This document shows positions 1 to 5,731 of a stretch of DNA of 5,944 nt, in pieces (position 1 is the first letter of the stretch; each line of letters starts with the position of its first letter). Source of the DNA: Candidatus Helarchaeota archaeon (GTDB lineage Archaea > Asgardarchaeota > Lokiarchaeia > Helarchaeales > HEL-GB-A); NCBI GenBank assembly GCA_016840125.1, contig JAEOSY010000329.1:1-5944 (forward strand), given 5' to 3'. The translations under genes were made by a program, and so were the position numbers. The notes under the pieces were generated by a model that saw only the letters and a list, made by a program, of their open reading frames with translations, searched no databases and had not been told where the DNA came from.

Positions 1-30
1 AGTTGACATTAAAAATACTTTCGTTTAATG

Positions 31-41
31 GGATTTAAATG
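31..41 (-). promoter_or_regulatory. possible TATA box for a leftward gene outside the window
   Basis: Read on the minus strand, a purine-rich CGAAA precedes ATTTAAATCC, which resembles an archaeal BRE/TATA pair. A transcript from it would start near position 10 and run out of the left edge. No gene is visible to confirm this and the A/T core is nearly symmetrical, so the direction is uncertain. Confidence 0.2.
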
Positions 42-100
42 TTTCGGCGCCCCCGATTTTTGTCGGAAAAGATTACTTTTGCAGATCATGTTTTTTTGAA

Positions 101-210
101 TAAATAGCTGGCTATAACCGTAATTCTATAAACTTTTTGAGAGTTAATTTTTTTATAAATAGTTGGGTTTAACCGTAAATCCATAAACTTTTTTAAGTTA
201 ATTTTTCAAA
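101..210. repeat. imperfect tandem direct repeat, two 55-bp units
   Basis: Unit one (101-155) and unit two (156-210) both begin TAAATAG. They share AACCGTAA at 116-123 and 171-178, and ATAAACTTTTT a few bases later, then GTTAATTTTT after a one-base offset. About 30 of the first 35 aligned positions match. The second unit overlaps the stop codon of the minus-strand frame that ends at 198. The repeat could be a duplicated end of a decayed element or simple local duplication. I see no third copy in the window. Confidence 0.65.
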
Positions 211-551
211 ATCGTCTTGCAGTATAGGTCTATGGTAGTTTTGTGAAAATCGATGTAATTCATTAGCGCAATAACGTAGTTGCCTACATTAAACTTGGAA
301 GGTTCTTTCCCTTTGGACATGAAGCGAACCATCTTCGATTTGATCCACGCAATAACATCCTTAGATAGCCATAAATTGGGATAGCGGTCTTTCCAGCCCT
401 TGATGTGTTTTCCGTGGTGGTTAATATAACCGTCAATTCGCTGAATGCCAAAAATTTGTACCGGATTAATCCCATAATCTGCCTCAGAAGTTCCTGCTAT
501 AAAGTATCTAGCAAAGAGGTAGTGTGCGATAAATTCCTGAGAGTTGCTTAT
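198..551 (-). pseudogene. start-less open frame, probable remnant of an unrecognised gene
   Basis: This minus-strand frame is open for 117 codons between a TAG at 552-554 and the TAA at 198-200. Its composition looks protein-like: it contains AHYLFARYF, GYINHHGKHIKGWKDRYP, a helix-like DVIAWIKSKMVRFM and ALMNYIDFHKTTIDLY. No ATG, GTG or TTG occurs in its first two-thirds; the first ATG lies well inside (about 332) and would leave only about 44 residues. The neighbouring frame just upstream (about 600-545, minus) also reads like protein (SPIKGIQYKTITPLIDKQLS), which suggests a frameshift near 545, but that frame is itself closed by a TGA at 601-603. I do not recognise the family. A transposase C-terminus is conceivable because of the IDGYINHHGK...KDRYP and late N-Y-I-D-F-H segments, but no DDE triad can be assigned. 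The better-starting overlapping frame at 284-475 has poorer composition and is judged a shadow. Confidence 0.4.
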
Positions 552-651
552 CTATAAGTGGTGTAATGGTTTTATATTGAATACCTTTGATGGGACTAAT
601 TCAGAAGAAATTAAATTCTTAGAGGATTTAAGAGAACTAATTTTTAAATAA
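541..651 (+). pseudogene. orphan C-terminal-like fragment, 36 codons
   Basis: The plus frame opens right after a TGA at 538-540 and ends at TAA 649-651. It ends in a convincing amphipathic helix, NSEEIKFLEDLRELIFK, preceded by NGFILNTFDGT. There is no ATG and no SD; a TTG at 544 is the only candidate start. It looks like the tail of a longer protein whose front is missing, and its left edge coincides with the beginning of the minus-strand remnant. The parent family is not recognisable from this little sequence, and the frame could be fortuitous. Confidence 0.3.
641..650 (+). promoter_or_regulatory. putative TATA box of the 7TM-protein gene
   Basis: TTTTTAAATA lies about 85 bp before the ATG at 730 in a very A/T-rich stretch. 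Transcription would begin near 672 and give a leader of about 55 nt that includes the SD at 714-722. Other A/T boxes nearby (655-675) are possible, so the exact element is uncertain. Confidence 0.3.
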
Positions 652-713
652 CAATAATTTATTAAAATAGATTAACTTATTAAAAGATCGGAGAATCAAT
701 CTATGAATGAATT

Positions 714-722
714 GGGGTGATT
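714..722 (+). promoter_or_regulatory. Shine-Dalgarno site of the 7TM-protein gene
   Basis: GGGGTGATT matches GGTGAT of the archaeal anti-SD complement and ends about 8 nt before ATG 730. An upstream in-frame ATG at 703 runs into TGA within six codons, so the SD fixes 730 as the start. Confidence 0.7.
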
Positions 723-729
723 GTAAATT

Positions 730-1800
730 ATGATAGACTTCGAGGGAGTGCTTACTCTTGAACTCACTGTGGTTCTAGCCACGGGTGCATTTGCTTATTT
801 TCTTTACTTTTTCAATAAATTATTACATGCTAAATCTACCACTAGAGAACTTCTTCCTTTCTTTGGAATCACTATGCTTTTCCTTTCTTTTGGCATTGCT
901 TTTTTTATCACAAGTTGGTATGGTTATTATATAGGTGAATATGGTTGGGTTATCTTTGTCTTGTTCCAAATATATTCCATGTCAATCACAGGTGGCCTAA
1001 CAGCCTTGTTTTTCATTTTTGAATATGTTCTGAAAAGAACTAAGTATGTAATAACAATCTACTTGAGTATTATGATAATTATTCAATTATTCACTCAAAC
1101 AGCTGATCAAACCAATTTTATAATATATATTCTTATTGGCCCCTTCGTTATAATTGGACCAATTATGTGGTATATTATTTTCATTAGACCAACCTCTGGT
1201 TATTTGAAACGACGAATGATTTTAGCTTTCATAGGTCTATTTTTAATGGGATTTTGTCTCATATTTCGAGGCGGTTTTTTGGAGGGATTTTTGGGGAAGG
1301 TTATATTCCCAATAGCGACAGGAGTTGGAATTTTGGGTGGCTTTCTAGTAGGGTATGGATTTTCAGCTTTCTCCACCTTCTCTGACCTTAATTGGAAAGA
1401 TAAACTCCGAGAACTCTTCGTTATCTCCCCAAAGGGCATCTGTCTCTACGCATTCTCGTTTGATCAAAAAGCTGAACTGGGGGAGAGTGATTTGATTGCA
1501 GGAGGCTTCACTGGGATTCAAATGTTATTGTCTGAACTCGTGAAAACTGACCAACCAATGCAACTCATCGAGTATCAAGAAGTAAAGATTTTGGTTGAAC
1601 ATTACCATGATATAAATTTCATTTTGTTGAATAAAGAAGAGAGTACCTTCCTCCAATTTAAACTCAGACTATTTGCCAAAGAATTCCACGAAATGTTTAA
1701 AGAGGTTCTGCGTTATTGGGTAGGGGAAGTGGGAATCTTCAGTCCAACTAAAGCCTTAATTCGGCGGATCTTCGAAATTGAACCTTCTCAAAATGAATAA
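730..1800 (+). CDS. seven-helix membrane protein with cytosolic longin/roadblock-like domain
   Basis: The 356-aa protein has two parts. Residues 1-215 contain seven hydrophobic segments, at roughly 7-29, 41-61, 72-98, 103-121, 129-152, 162-179 and 190-212. Short basic loops (TSGYLKRR at 155-162, LKRTK at 101-105) suggest where the cytosolic side lies. Residues 222-350 are soluble. Their predicted order is strand (ELFVIS), strand (GICLYAFSF), helix (DLIAGGFTGIQMLLSELV), three strands (MQLIEYQ, VKILVEHYH, INFILL), then a long helix (about 304-330) and a short terminal helix. This order matches the longin/roadblock profilin-like fold that archaea and eukaryotes use for partner binding to small GTPases and trafficking complexes. 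The fold call is inference from pattern, not homology. No kinase, cyclase or transporter motif is seen. A receptor-like role, with the membrane bundle sensing and the tail docking, is the simplest idea. It is transcribed alone, with 132 bp to the next gene. Confidence 0.85.
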   Translation: MIDFEGVLTLELTVVLATGAFAYFLYFFNKLLHAKSTTRELLPFFGITMLFLSFGIAFFITSWYGYYIGEYGWVIFVLFQIYSMSITGGLTALFFIFEYVLKRTKYVITIYLSIMIIIQLFTQTADQTNFIIYILIGPFVIIGPIMWYIIFIRPTSGYLKRRMILAFIGLFLMGFCLIFRGGFLEGFLGKVIFPIATGVGILGGFLVGYGFSAFSTFSDLNWKDKLRELFVISPKGICLYAFSFDQKAELGESDLIAGGFTGIQMLLSELVKTDQPMQLIEYQEVKILVEHYHDINFILLNKEESTFLQFKLRLFAKEFHEMFKEVLRYWVGEVGIFSPTKALIRRIFEIEPSQNE

Positions 1801-1896
1801 TGTTATCCTATTTCCGTCTCGTTGTGAAAACTTTTCTATGAATCTAATTCAAAGAATAGTTTATATTTTTACGTGTATACCCCACCTTTTTTAGAT

Positions 1897-1907
1897 AAAA
1901 AATATTA
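1897..1907 (+). promoter_or_regulatory. putative TATA box for a leaderless Fe-S protein mRNA
   Basis: AAAAAATATTA is centred about 31 bp before ATG 1933. Archaeal initiation about 26 bp downstream would start the transcript within a few bases of the ATG. That fits the lack of any SD-like sequence in front of it. An alternative box, TTTATATTTTT at 1860-1870, would give a leader of about 40 nt without SD. Confidence 0.4.
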
Positions 1908-1932
1908 GTTACTTTTGTCATTGTAATTAACC

Positions 1933-2997
1933 ATGTCTGATGAAGCTTTTATCAAATTAAGAGAGTTTTTGGATAGTTTTCCAATAGGATACCCGAAAAC
2001 TGAATCAGGCGTTGAATTAAAGATCCTGAAACGCCTATTTACTGAAGAAGACGCGAGAATCACGGTACTGTTAAGTCCAGTCCCTGAAACAGCAAAGCAG
2101 ATCGCGAGACGGTCAAAGTTAGACATTCAGGAAATGGAAGAGAAATTAGAGAAAATGTCTAAGAAGGGTCTTATTTTCCGAGTACGCCGGAAGGGTAAGA
2201 CGTACTACAATGCAGCACCTTTCATGATAGGCCTATACGAATATTCCGTTAAAAAAATTGATAAAGATCTCGCAGAACTTTTTAAAGAATTTTTTGAAAA
2301 GACCCAAGTTCATGAAATAGGAGCGAGTAAAGTACCCGGCTTTAAGGTGCTACCTGTTGAGGAGACGATCCAAGCAGATACAGTGCTCTATCCATATCAC
2401 AAGCTCAAAGAAAGTATTAAGGGCGCTCGAAAAATTGCTGTCACAGATTGTGTGTGCAGACTTGAGGGGCGTCTTACGGGAGAAGGGTGCAATCACCCGA
2501 TCGAATCATGCCTCAGTTTTGGGGCTGCAGCAGAATATTACATTGAAAACGGTTGGGGCCGCGAAATTACTGCAGAAGAAGCGATCCAAGTCATTGAGGA
2601 AACTGATAAGTCAGGCTTAGTTCATGCTGGTGTAAATTCTAAACATCTCTCAAATATTTGTAATTGTTGTCCCTGTTGTTGCGGGCTAATGAAAGGAATA
2701 ACTAAATTCGGTAAAAATAAACAGGGCTTTATGAACGCGCTTTTCGAATCTATCATTGACGAAGAGAAGTGCATAGGTTGCGGAAACTGTGTTGATCGGT
2801 GTCCCGTAGATGCAATTACATTGGAAGACAATGCCGTTGTTGACCGAGAGAAATGTTTAGGATGCGGATTATGTGCGAGAGACTGTCCGGAAGAAGCTAT
2901 CACTTTACAATTAAGGGAGGATCGTGAAGAGCCATATGAAAGAGTGCTTGAATTAGGGAGGGCAATTATAGAGAAGAAATTACAGCGAAAGAACTAG
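1933..2997 (+). CDS. winged-helix / cysteine-rich 4Fe-4S dicluster ferredoxin-type protein
   Basis: The 354-aa product has three parts. Residues about 25-95 form an ArsR/MarR-like winged helix: recognition region TAKQIARRSKLDIQEMEEKL (53-72) and wing FRVRRKGKTYYN (82-93). The middle has Cys173 and Cys175 (DCVCR), Cys186 and Cys193 (GCNHPIESCLSFG), then a dense CNCCPCCCG block at 243-251. The C-terminus is a 2x[4Fe-4S] ferredoxin with CxxCxxCxxxCP at 280-291 and again at 308-319. I recognise this layout from a family of uncharacterised 4Fe-4S proteins in anaerobic bacteria and archaea, and the length is typical, so the gene looks complete. The ferredoxin part should carry electrons; whether the helix domain binds DNA or is a protein-interaction module is unknown. 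ATG 1933 is the first start after an in-frame TAA at 1924-1926, without SD. No oxidoreductase partner is adjacent. Confidence 0.92.
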   Translation: MSDEAFIKLREFLDSFPIGYPKTESGVELKILKRLFTEEDARITVLLSPVPETAKQIARRSKLDIQEMEEKLEKMSKKGLIFRVRRKGKTYYNAAPFMIGLYEYSVKKIDKDLAELFKEFFEKTQVHEIGASKVPGFKVLPVEETIQADTVLYPYHKLKESIKGARKIAVTDCVCRLEGRLTGEGCNHPIESCLSFGAAAEYYIENGWGREITAEEAIQVIEETDKSGLVHAGVNSKHLSNICNCCPCCCGLMKGITKFGKNKQGFMNALFESIIDEEKCIGCGNCVDRCPVDAITLEDNAVVDREKCLGCGLCARDCPEEAITLQLREDREEPYERVLELGRAIIEKKLQRKN

Positions 2998-3008
2998 GTT
3001 TCTTTTTT
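2998..3008 (+). terminator. T-rich terminator after the Fe-S protein gene
   Basis: A T-run (TTTCTTTTTT) follows the TAG directly and fits the hairpin-free, U-tract type of archaeal termination. It lies in the 9-bp gap to the convergent zinc-finger gene. Confidence 0.4.
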
Positions 3009-3333
3009 ATGGAAAATTTCTTGGGGGTTCTTGTAGAAAGCGAGAGACAATTATATCTGTAAGTACCCCTTCTTTATCCAATTCATCTACTAAAATTATG
3101 AGTATTCCCTGTAAATTTTCAAATTGCGTTTCTAGATTTTTGATTCGACTCTTTAAATTAAGGTATTCTAGAGAATCAGCAACAGGTGGCATTGGTTGAG
3201 TGGGTTGTAATGTAGGGGGAGGCAAATCTTTATGCACCTCTTGAATTTTTAATGCAACTTGATGCCCTATAGATCTTACATGACTCGTATGATTCGGGTT
3301 TTTGACCTCTTTACCACAAATTGGGCATTTCAT
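3007..3333 (-). CDS. small U1/matrin-like zinc finger and coiled-coil protein
   Basis: The 108-aa product starts with a zinc knuckle: Cys3-x2-Cys6, then His18 and His24 (with His15 as an alternative ligand). The C-x2-C-x11-H-x5-H spacing is that of U1/matrin-type C2H2 fingers, which bind RNA or proteins in eukaryotes. A proline-rich linker follows (PPPTLQPTQPMPP, 38-50), then a helix with a strict heptad of Leu60, Ile64, Leu67, Phe71, Leu74, Leu78, Leu81 and Leu85, predicted to form a coiled coil and hence a dimer. The tail is short and ends RNFP. A strong SD (GGAGG) sits 7 nt before the ATG, so the start is secure. It converges on the Fe-S gene and is divergent from the ThDP enzyme gene. A nucleic-acid or protein adaptor role is inferred from architecture only; no specific family name can be assigned. 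Confidence 0.85.
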   Translation of the reverse strand: MKCPICGKEVKNPNHTSHVRSIGHQVALKIQEVHKDLPPPTLQPTQPMPPVADSLEYLNLKSRIKNLETQFENLQGILIILVDELDKEGVLTDIIVSRFLQEPPRNFP

Positions 3334-3340
3334 TTTTATT

Positions 3341-3345
3341 CCTCC
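3341..3345 (-). promoter_or_regulatory. Shine-Dalgarno site of the zinc-finger gene
   Basis: CCTCC on the plus strand reads GGAGG on the minus strand, followed by AATAAAA and the ATG at 3333. Spacing is 7 nt. This is one of the two best SD sites in the window. Confidence 0.85.
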
Positions 3346-3366
3346 AAAAATTTTTCCTATGTTCTT

Positions 3367-3377
3367 AAAAAATATTT
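3367..3377 (-). promoter_or_regulatory. putative BRE/TATA box of the zinc-finger gene
   Basis: On the minus strand CGGGAAATATTTTTTAAG combines a purine-rich BRE-like start with a TATA core. Initiation about 26 bp downstream falls near 3346, leaving a leader of roughly 13 nt that just contains the SD. Confidence 0.4.
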
Positions 3378-3596
3378 CCCGAGATGTGCTTGATTTTTAA
3401 TCTACAAAAGAAAACCACACAACCACAACTCTTTCTTATCTAGAGTCGATGCAACTATAAAATTCTCACGTTTTTTTGTCGGAAATCTTCGTATCACACA
3501 TGGTAGTCCAAGAAAAATATTTAATCCCTACTCTCTCTATTAACAATTTTGGGAAAAAAAAAGGAAGATTTATTCGGGTTTTTGATCGAGAACTCA

Positions 3597-3603
3597 TTTA
3601 AAA
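3597..3603 (+). promoter_or_regulatory. putative TATA box of the ThDP enzyme gene
   Basis: TTTAAAA is centred 56 bp before the TTG start. Initiation would be near 3626, giving a leader of about 30 nt that includes the SD at 3641. The AAAAATATTTAA box near 3514-3524 is the alternative and would give a leader of over 100 nt. Confidence 0.35.
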
Positions 3604-3640
3604 GGAAATTGTGAAAACTTTAGATTGTATTTTATCAGTT

Positions 3641-3646
3641 GGAGGT
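3641..3646 (+). promoter_or_regulatory. Shine-Dalgarno site that decides the TTG start
   Basis: GGAGGT lies 9 nt before TTG 3656. An in-frame TGA at 3650-3652 rules out anything upstream, and the next in-frame ATG comes only after the catalytic glutamate, so this SD settles the non-ATG start. Confidence 0.85.
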
Positions 3647-3655
3647 AGCTGATTA

Positions 3656-5329
3656 TTGATAACTAAAGGAAATAAGGCAATAGTTGATGCGCTTAAAGTA
3701 AATAGGACAAAAATCATTTTCGGAATTTGTGGAACTTCGGTTTCGGGGTTTCTTTCAGCCCTGAGCACTGAAGAAGAAATAGATTATATTATTACCAGAC
3801 ATGAACGGGGTACAGGTAGTATGGCAGATGGTTATGCGCGAGCCACTGGAGCTGTTGGTGTCTGTCAAATGCATTCAGGGGCAGGTGTTTTAAATGGTGT
3901 TTTAAGTATGGTGGATGCATATCGAGATTCTTCGCCTGTGGTTCTGCTTGCGGGGCAGGTAGCTCGAAAGTACATTGGGCGGGAAATTTTCGGTGAAGCC
4001 AAACAAGGCGCCGTTTTAGAACCTTATATGAAAGCACAAAAACGAATTGAAAAAGTTGAGGATATCCCTAAAATAATCAATAATGCTTTTAATGAGGCAA
4101 GAGCTGGGCGACCAGGTCCAGTTCTGGTCGAGATGCCGGAGGATATCTATCTAATAGAAGGGGAGGTAACACCTTTCAAAACTGAGATCGATTCTCAGCC
4201 TATTTCAGCTTCGGTGATCCAAGAGGCAACTGAGCGTTTATTAGATGCTGAAAAACCTGTGATTTTAGCAGGGAGTGGCGTTTTATGGGGAAATGCGTGG
4301 AAGGATCTCAAATCTCTTGCTGAGATGCTTCAAATCCCAGTTACAACAACTCAAAATGGGAGAGGTAGTTTCCCAGAGGAGCACCCATTGGCATTGGGAC
4401 TTAATGGCTGGTATGGTGGAAATAGTGTGGCAGATTATGCTCTCGAGAAGGCAGATGTAGTTCTCGGGATTGGATGTACCTTTTCATCATTAACTACCTA
4501 CAATTTCACCGCACCTATAAAAGGGCTTATTATTCACGTGAATACGGATTCCGCAACATTAGGAAGGAACATTCAATGTGATTACGGGATTGTTGGAGAG
4601 GCAAAGTTAGTATTGCGAGAAATGATTAGAATTCTCGATACGAAAGCAAGCGGCGGAAAAACGGCGGCATGGATAGAAAAGATCAACAGGAAAAAGAACA
4701 AGTGGGATCGGAGTCTCTGGGGTTCTGATAGTAAATCTAATGAGATACCAATAAAACCACAAAGATTAATCAAAGAAGTTGGTGAAACTATTCCCAAAAA
4801 TTCAATCGTTGTAGCAGGGGCAGGGATGCATCACCTATTTATCACAAATTATTTGCAGATAAACTATCCAAGAACTTTCATTTCTTCAGTTAATTTAGGA
4901 TCTATGGGGTTTGCCTTCCCTGCGGCAATCGGGGCGAAGGCCGCAAAACCTGAAGACCCAGTGGTGTGCCTCATTGGCGATGGCGATTATATGATGAGCA
5001 TCGCCGACTTGGATACCGCAGTAAGATATGGGTTTAATGTGGTTACAGTTGTGATGAACAATAACAGTTACGGCGCTCCGAAGGCCGCTCAAAAGCTCTA
5101 CTATGGTACTGGGTTTGGGAGTGATTATGAAACTCCATTTCTTGCGAAAATCGCTGAAGATTATGGAGCATGTGGGTGGAGTATAGAGAAACCAGGTGAG
5201 ATTAGTGACGCTATTAAAGCAGCCCTGGAGTGCGGCAAACCAGCAATTATTGATGTAAAAATCGATCCCTCACCCATTCCACCCATGAATGTAAATGCGG
5301 CCTTACGCTTGAGAAAGGCTAGTCAATAA
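3656..5329 (+). CDS. ThDP-dependent enzyme, acetolactate synthase superfamily, substrate unassigned
   Basis: The 557-aa length and three-domain order are those of ilvB-like ThDP enzymes. The Pyr domain (about 1-165) has the ThDP-activating Glu50 in TRHERG and ADGYARATG at 57-65. The middle domain (about 185-320) is of the type that in relatives binds FAD or ADP or is empty. The PP domain (about 365-540) has GSMGFAFPAAIGA at 415-427 and the ThDP/Mg motif GDGD (441-444) through NNN (468-470). The active-site set looks intact. It differs from true acetohydroxyacid synthase: SGAG (74-77) replaces SGPG, the RFDDR segment reads CTFSSLTTYNF (274-284), and the QWE stretch after the NN is absent (YGAPKAAQKLYYG instead). 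It is probably a decarboxylase or carboligase on another 2-oxo acid or acyl-CoA. No ilvN, ilvC or ilvD is nearby. Translation starts at TTG. Confidence 0.93.
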   Translation: MITKGNKAIVDALKVNRTKIIFGICGTSVSGFLSALSTEEEIDYIITRHERGTGSMADGYARATGAVGVCQMHSGAGVLNGVLSMVDAYRDSSPVVLLAGQVARKYIGREIFGEAKQGAVLEPYMKAQKRIEKVEDIPKIINNAFNEARAGRPGPVLVEMPEDIYLIEGEVTPFKTEIDSQPISASVIQEATERLLDAEKPVILAGSGVLWGNAWKDLKSLAEMLQIPVTTTQNGRGSFPEEHPLALGLNGWYGGNSVADYALEKADVVLGIGCTFSSLTTYNFTAPIKGLIIHVNTDSATLGRNIQCDYGIVGEAKLVLREMIRILDTKASGGKTAAWIEKINRKKNKWDRSLWGSDSKSNEIPIKPQRLIKEVGETIPKNSIVVAGAGMHHLFITNYLQINYPRTFISSVNLGSMGFAFPAAIGAKAAKPEDPVVCLIGDGDYMMSIADLDTAVRYGFNVVTVVMNNNSYGAPKAAQKLYYGTGFGSDYETPFLAKIAEDYGACGWSIEKPGEISDAIKAALECGKPAIIDVKIDPSPIPPMNVNAALRLRKASQ

Positions 5330-5370
5330 TGATGCTAGAAAGGGTCTCCCTCCCCCTCAAAATTCAATGA

Positions 5371-5381
5371 TTTTCCTTTTT
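5371..5381 (+). terminator. T-rich terminator after the ThDP enzyme gene
   Basis: TTTTCCTTTTT lies about 42 nt after the TAA. It fits an archaeal U-tract terminator; no stem precedes it. Confidence 0.3.
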
Positions 5382-5467
5382 GATTAATAAGCTGGAAATC
5401 AACCAATCTTGCCTAGAGCTGCCTAGAAGGGTGCAAAATTTCCTCTCGATACCTCTCCATTCTCTTT

Positions 5468-5548
5468 CTAGAGGATATCCTTAATTTTCTTCAGAAAGAG
5501 GAAATCTAAGCCGACCAATCCAACAACAACTAAAATTCCTACAAGCAT
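5468..5548 (-). CDS. possible 26-aa single-helix membrane microprotein
   Basis: The minus strand encodes ATG plus 25 further codons and TAG. Residues 2-18 are almost purely hydrophobic (LVGILVVVGLVGLDFLFL), followed by a short basic tail KKIKDIL. That is the form of a one-pass membrane microprotein with a cytosolic positive end. An in-frame TAA two codons upstream prevents a longer product. No good SD precedes the ATG (GAAGAACTTGATAAAAA), which lowers confidence. It lies about 180 bp downstream of the 67-aa membrane gene on the same strand. It may instead be chance or a fragment of a decayed membrane protein. Confidence 0.35.
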   Translation of the reverse strand: MLVGILVVVGLVGLDFLFLKKIKDIL

Positions 5549-5696
5549 TTTTTATCAAGTTCTTCAGTAAATAATCCGATTAAGTCTGATCACATAAAAT
5601 TTGTATGTTTTGGGAATCAACCAAAATTGAGAGTCAACCGAGTTTAGGAAGGCAAATGATGAAATTTAATTATATTGTAATCTAATTTCAGAGTTT

Positions 5697-5703
5697 AAAA
5701 AAG
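5697..5703 (-). terminator. T-run terminator after the 67-aa gene
   Basis: On the minus strand CTTTTTT lies about 29 nt after the TAA of the small membrane protein gene and could end its transcript before the possible microprotein frame. Confidence 0.3.
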
Positions 5704-5731
5704 AGATTAGAAGATATTCGCTCAAGTGTTT

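Larger units (their letters stand above)
3334..3655. other. divergent intergenic promoter region, 322 bp
   Basis: The gap between the zinc-finger gene and the ThDP enzyme gene contains A/T boxes for both directions, an A9 tract at about 3554-3562 and a second strong TATA-like AAAAATATTTAA at about 3514-3524. No open frame with plausible coding character was found on either strand; the longest start found in it encodes 11 residues. No tRNA-like or riboswitch fold is apparent. Confidence 0.6.
5330..5731. other. 402-bp region without a confident gene
   Basis: Between the ThDP enzyme gene and the 67-aa gene on the opposite strand I see T-runs at both gene ends, a close direct repeat TGCCTAGA (about 5409-5426, 10-bp period), a repeated AATCAACCAA (about 5396 and 5613) and one possible 26-codon frame on the minus strand (listed separately). 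Nothing resembles an RNA gene. Confidence 0.55.

Noticed and set aside
57..69. 13-bp identical match TTTTTGTCGGAAA here and at 3473-3485
   Set aside because: The flanks do not match, one site lacks the short CCGA/TCGG stem, and T-rich context makes a chance match plausible.
284..475. 63-aa minus-strand frame with an ATG in the left region
   Set aside because: It overlaps the better, longer frame 198-551 on the same strand, and its low-complexity composition looks non-coding.
1871..1884. GTATAC-centred palindrome upstream of the Fe-S protein gene as an autoregulatory operator
   Set aside because: Only six bases are symmetrical and no second copy is seen near another promoter.
2622..2903. 93-aa minus-strand frame inside the Fe-S protein gene
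   Set aside because: It is the antisense shadow of the cysteine-rich and ferredoxin codons; no SD or family signal.
3600..3655. Possible TPP riboswitch ahead of the ThDP enzyme gene
   Set aside because: The leader is short and has neither the CTGAGA element nor the other conserved THI-box segments; ThDP-using enzymes are also not the usual targets.
3656..5329. Annotation as acetolactate synthase (ilvB)
   Set aside because: The QWE and RFDDR segments are missing and there is no branched-chain amino-acid gene beside it; superfamily-level naming is safer.
5656..5685. 9-codon frame (MMKFNYIVI) preceded by AGGAAGG
   Set aside because: The SD-like sequence is suggestive, but nine residues without conservation data cannot be supported.
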